From Candidatus Sumerlaeota bacterium (GTDB lineage: Bacteria; Sumerlaeota; Sumerlaeia; JADFCT01): a DNA stretch of 15,380 bases. The DNA lies in contig JAPLSP010000497.1 of NCBI GenBank assembly GCA_026398575.1, positions 1 through 15,380 of the forward strand. Direction: 5' to 3'. Shown here piece after piece: positions 14,319 through 15,380 of this stretch. Numbering within the stretch: the first letter of the stretch is position 1; every line of letters starts with the position of its first letter. Under the pieces are notes generated by a model. The model did no database searches. It was not told the DNA's origin and was given only the letters and a program-made list of their open reading frames with translations. The position numbers were made by a program, and so were the translations under genes.

Positions 14319-15380
14319 ATGCGCGTCGCCTTCCTCACACCCGAATACGCGCGTCCCGAAAGCCCCGAAGGAGGCCTGGCCAACTACCTGTCCAAAATTT
14401 GCTCCCTCTTGAAGGAACGCGGCCACGATCCGGTTGTCTTCCTCTCGGGGCGCGAGCGGCGCCGGATGCAAATCGAAGGGATTGACGTGATCGAGGCGCC
14501 GCCGCCGTCGCGGGCCTTCGAGGCGCTGCGCGGGCCGTTCGGATTGATCCGGCTGCCGCTTCAGCGCTGGATCGCCGCGCGCCATCTGGCCGACGCTTTC
14601 GCCGCCGAACACGCCTGCCGCCCTTTCGACGTGATTCAAGCCGCCAATTTCCAGGCTGTGGGTGTGGCCTTGTCCGGACGGGCGCCGGTTCCCGTCGTGG
14701 TCCGCGTTTCGAGTGTGGCGCTGTCGGTACTGCGGCGTTTCGACAACAAAAAAGACAGTCCCGCGCTGCGTCTGGCGGATTGGCTGGAATGGCGCGCGAT
14801 TCGCCGCGCGGACGCCGTTTTTGCGCCGAGCCGCTTTCTGGCCGCATGGCTCGAAAAAAATAAGAGCATTCGCGCGCACGTCATCCGAACGCCGTTTGTT
14901 CCGCCTAGCGGAAAAGAAGACCCCGCGTTCTATGATTCGCTCCTTGCCCGCAAGGAATACGTCCTCTATATTGGGCGCATGAACCTGATCAAAGGCGCCG
15001 ATGTCCTGGCGCTCGCATTGAGGAGCCTCCTGCAGGAGCGGTCCGGCCTCCATGCGGCGTTTGTGGGACCGGATGATATGCTCAGCGATGGCCATCCTGT
15101 GAGCGCGTTGATCCGCGATGTGCTCGAACCGTGGAAAGATCGGATTTACCTGCTGCCTCCGCAATCGCGCGAGCGTTTGGCGCCGCTGATCCGCCATGCG
15201 CGGCTTGTGGCCGCGCCGTCGCGCTGCGATAATTATCCCAACGCCTGCCTCGAAGCGCAGGCGCTTGGGCGGATCGTCGTGGGAACGCGCAATACCAGCC
15301 TGGATGAGATGATCGAGGACGGCGTCACAGGATTTTTAGCCGAGATGGGATCGCCCGATTCGTTTTCGGCAGCATTGGCG
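14319..15380 (+). CDS. Glycosyltransferase family 4 (GT-B fold), 3' end cut by the window
   Basis: 354 codons are present, open to the right edge. MRVAFLTPEY and GGLANYLSKI (18-27) form the acceptor-side domain start typical of GT4; YIGRMNLIKGADVL (217-230) begins the nucleotide-sugar half, with the conserved G-R and lysine (R220, K225); APSRCDNYPNACLEAQALG (299-317) is the E-x7-E region, where the first acidic residue is Asp (D304, E312). These are retaining transferases acting at the cytoplasmic face. GT4 proteins are commonly near 380-420 residues, so some tens of residues are missing. The ATG is the family start; AGAGG at 14301-14305 is rather far (13 bases). It probably adds a sugar in the same pathway as the divergent operon. 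Confidence 0.88.
   Translation, partial: MRVAFLTPEYARPESPEGGLANYLSKICSLLKERGHDPVVFLSGRERRRMQIEGIDVIEAPPPSRAFEALRGPFGLIRLPLQRWIAARHLADAFAAEHACRPFDVIQAANFQAVGVALSGRAPVPVVVRVSSVALSVLRRFDNKKDSPALRLADWLEWRAIRRADAVFAPSRFLAAWLEKNKSIRAHVIRTPFVPPSGKEDPAFYDSLLARKEYVLYIGRMNLIKGADVLALALRSLLQERSGLHAAFVGPDDMLSDGHPVSALIRDVLEPWKDRIYLLPPQSRERLAPLIRHARLVAAPSRCDNYPNACLEAQALGRIVVGTRNTSLDEMIEDGVTGFLAEMGSPDSFSAALA

Noticed and set aside
14298..15197. 299-codon open frame on the minus strand
   Set aside because: It is antisense to a GT4 glycosyltransferase whose motifs are unmistakable; the antisense peptide is low-complexity, Arg/Gln/Ala-rich and matches no family.

Overview
The window looks like a chromosomal segment from a GC-rich, uncultured-type bacterium. 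The prepilin-type protein, with the repeat-rich GC-poor spacers, resembles genes I associate with Sumerlaeota/Hydrogenedentota-like or PVC-adjacent lineages. That placement is a tentative inference. I see no rRNA, tRNA, CRISPR array, transposase or phage gene.

Regions. (1) 1-185: a GC-poor end with a possible C-terminal gene tail (+), then three tandem copies of a 25-bp palindromic unit. (2) 186-1573 (-): a prepilin-like protein whose stop overlaps the start of an archaeal-type IMP cyclohydrolase (PurO family). (3) 1574-2038: a spacer with a promoter candidate and a large nested palindrome; a shortened relative sits at 10596-10778. (4) 2039-8034 (-): a tight five-gene run, transcribed oleB, a small unknown protein, a large protein with a degenerate ImmA/IrrE-like C-terminus, an ArnT-like membrane glycosyltransferase, oleC. 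Junctions are +30, -4, +13 and -4 bp. OleC (beta-lactone synthetase) and OleB (beta-lactone decarboxylase) are the last two enzymes of long-chain olefin synthesis; OleA and OleD are not in the window. (5) 8035-8349: a repeat-rich spacer with an imperfect hairpin and a 10-bp ATTAGCG repeat. (6) 8350-9312 (-): an RsbW-like ATP-binding regulator behind a good promoter with a palindrome at the predicted start point; diverging from it, (7) 9551-10558 (+): a DprA/Smf protein without the C-terminal winged helix. (8) 10845-14199 (-): methyltransferase, DUF362 protein and ATP-grasp protein, coupled by 1- and 4-bp overlaps, diverging from (9) a family 4 glycosyltransferase (+) that runs off the right edge. 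This last block looks like part of a surface-glycan or secondary-metabolite locus.

The strongest candidates for something undescribed are the two-gene module (133 aa plus 436 aa, HEXXH lost) embedded between oleB and oleC, and the coupling of an ArnT-like lipid-to-glycan transferase to oleC. A recurring genomic habit is also visible: short in-frame tandem repeats inserted inside conserved enzymes (oleC, dprA) and nested palindromes at the 3' ends of genes.
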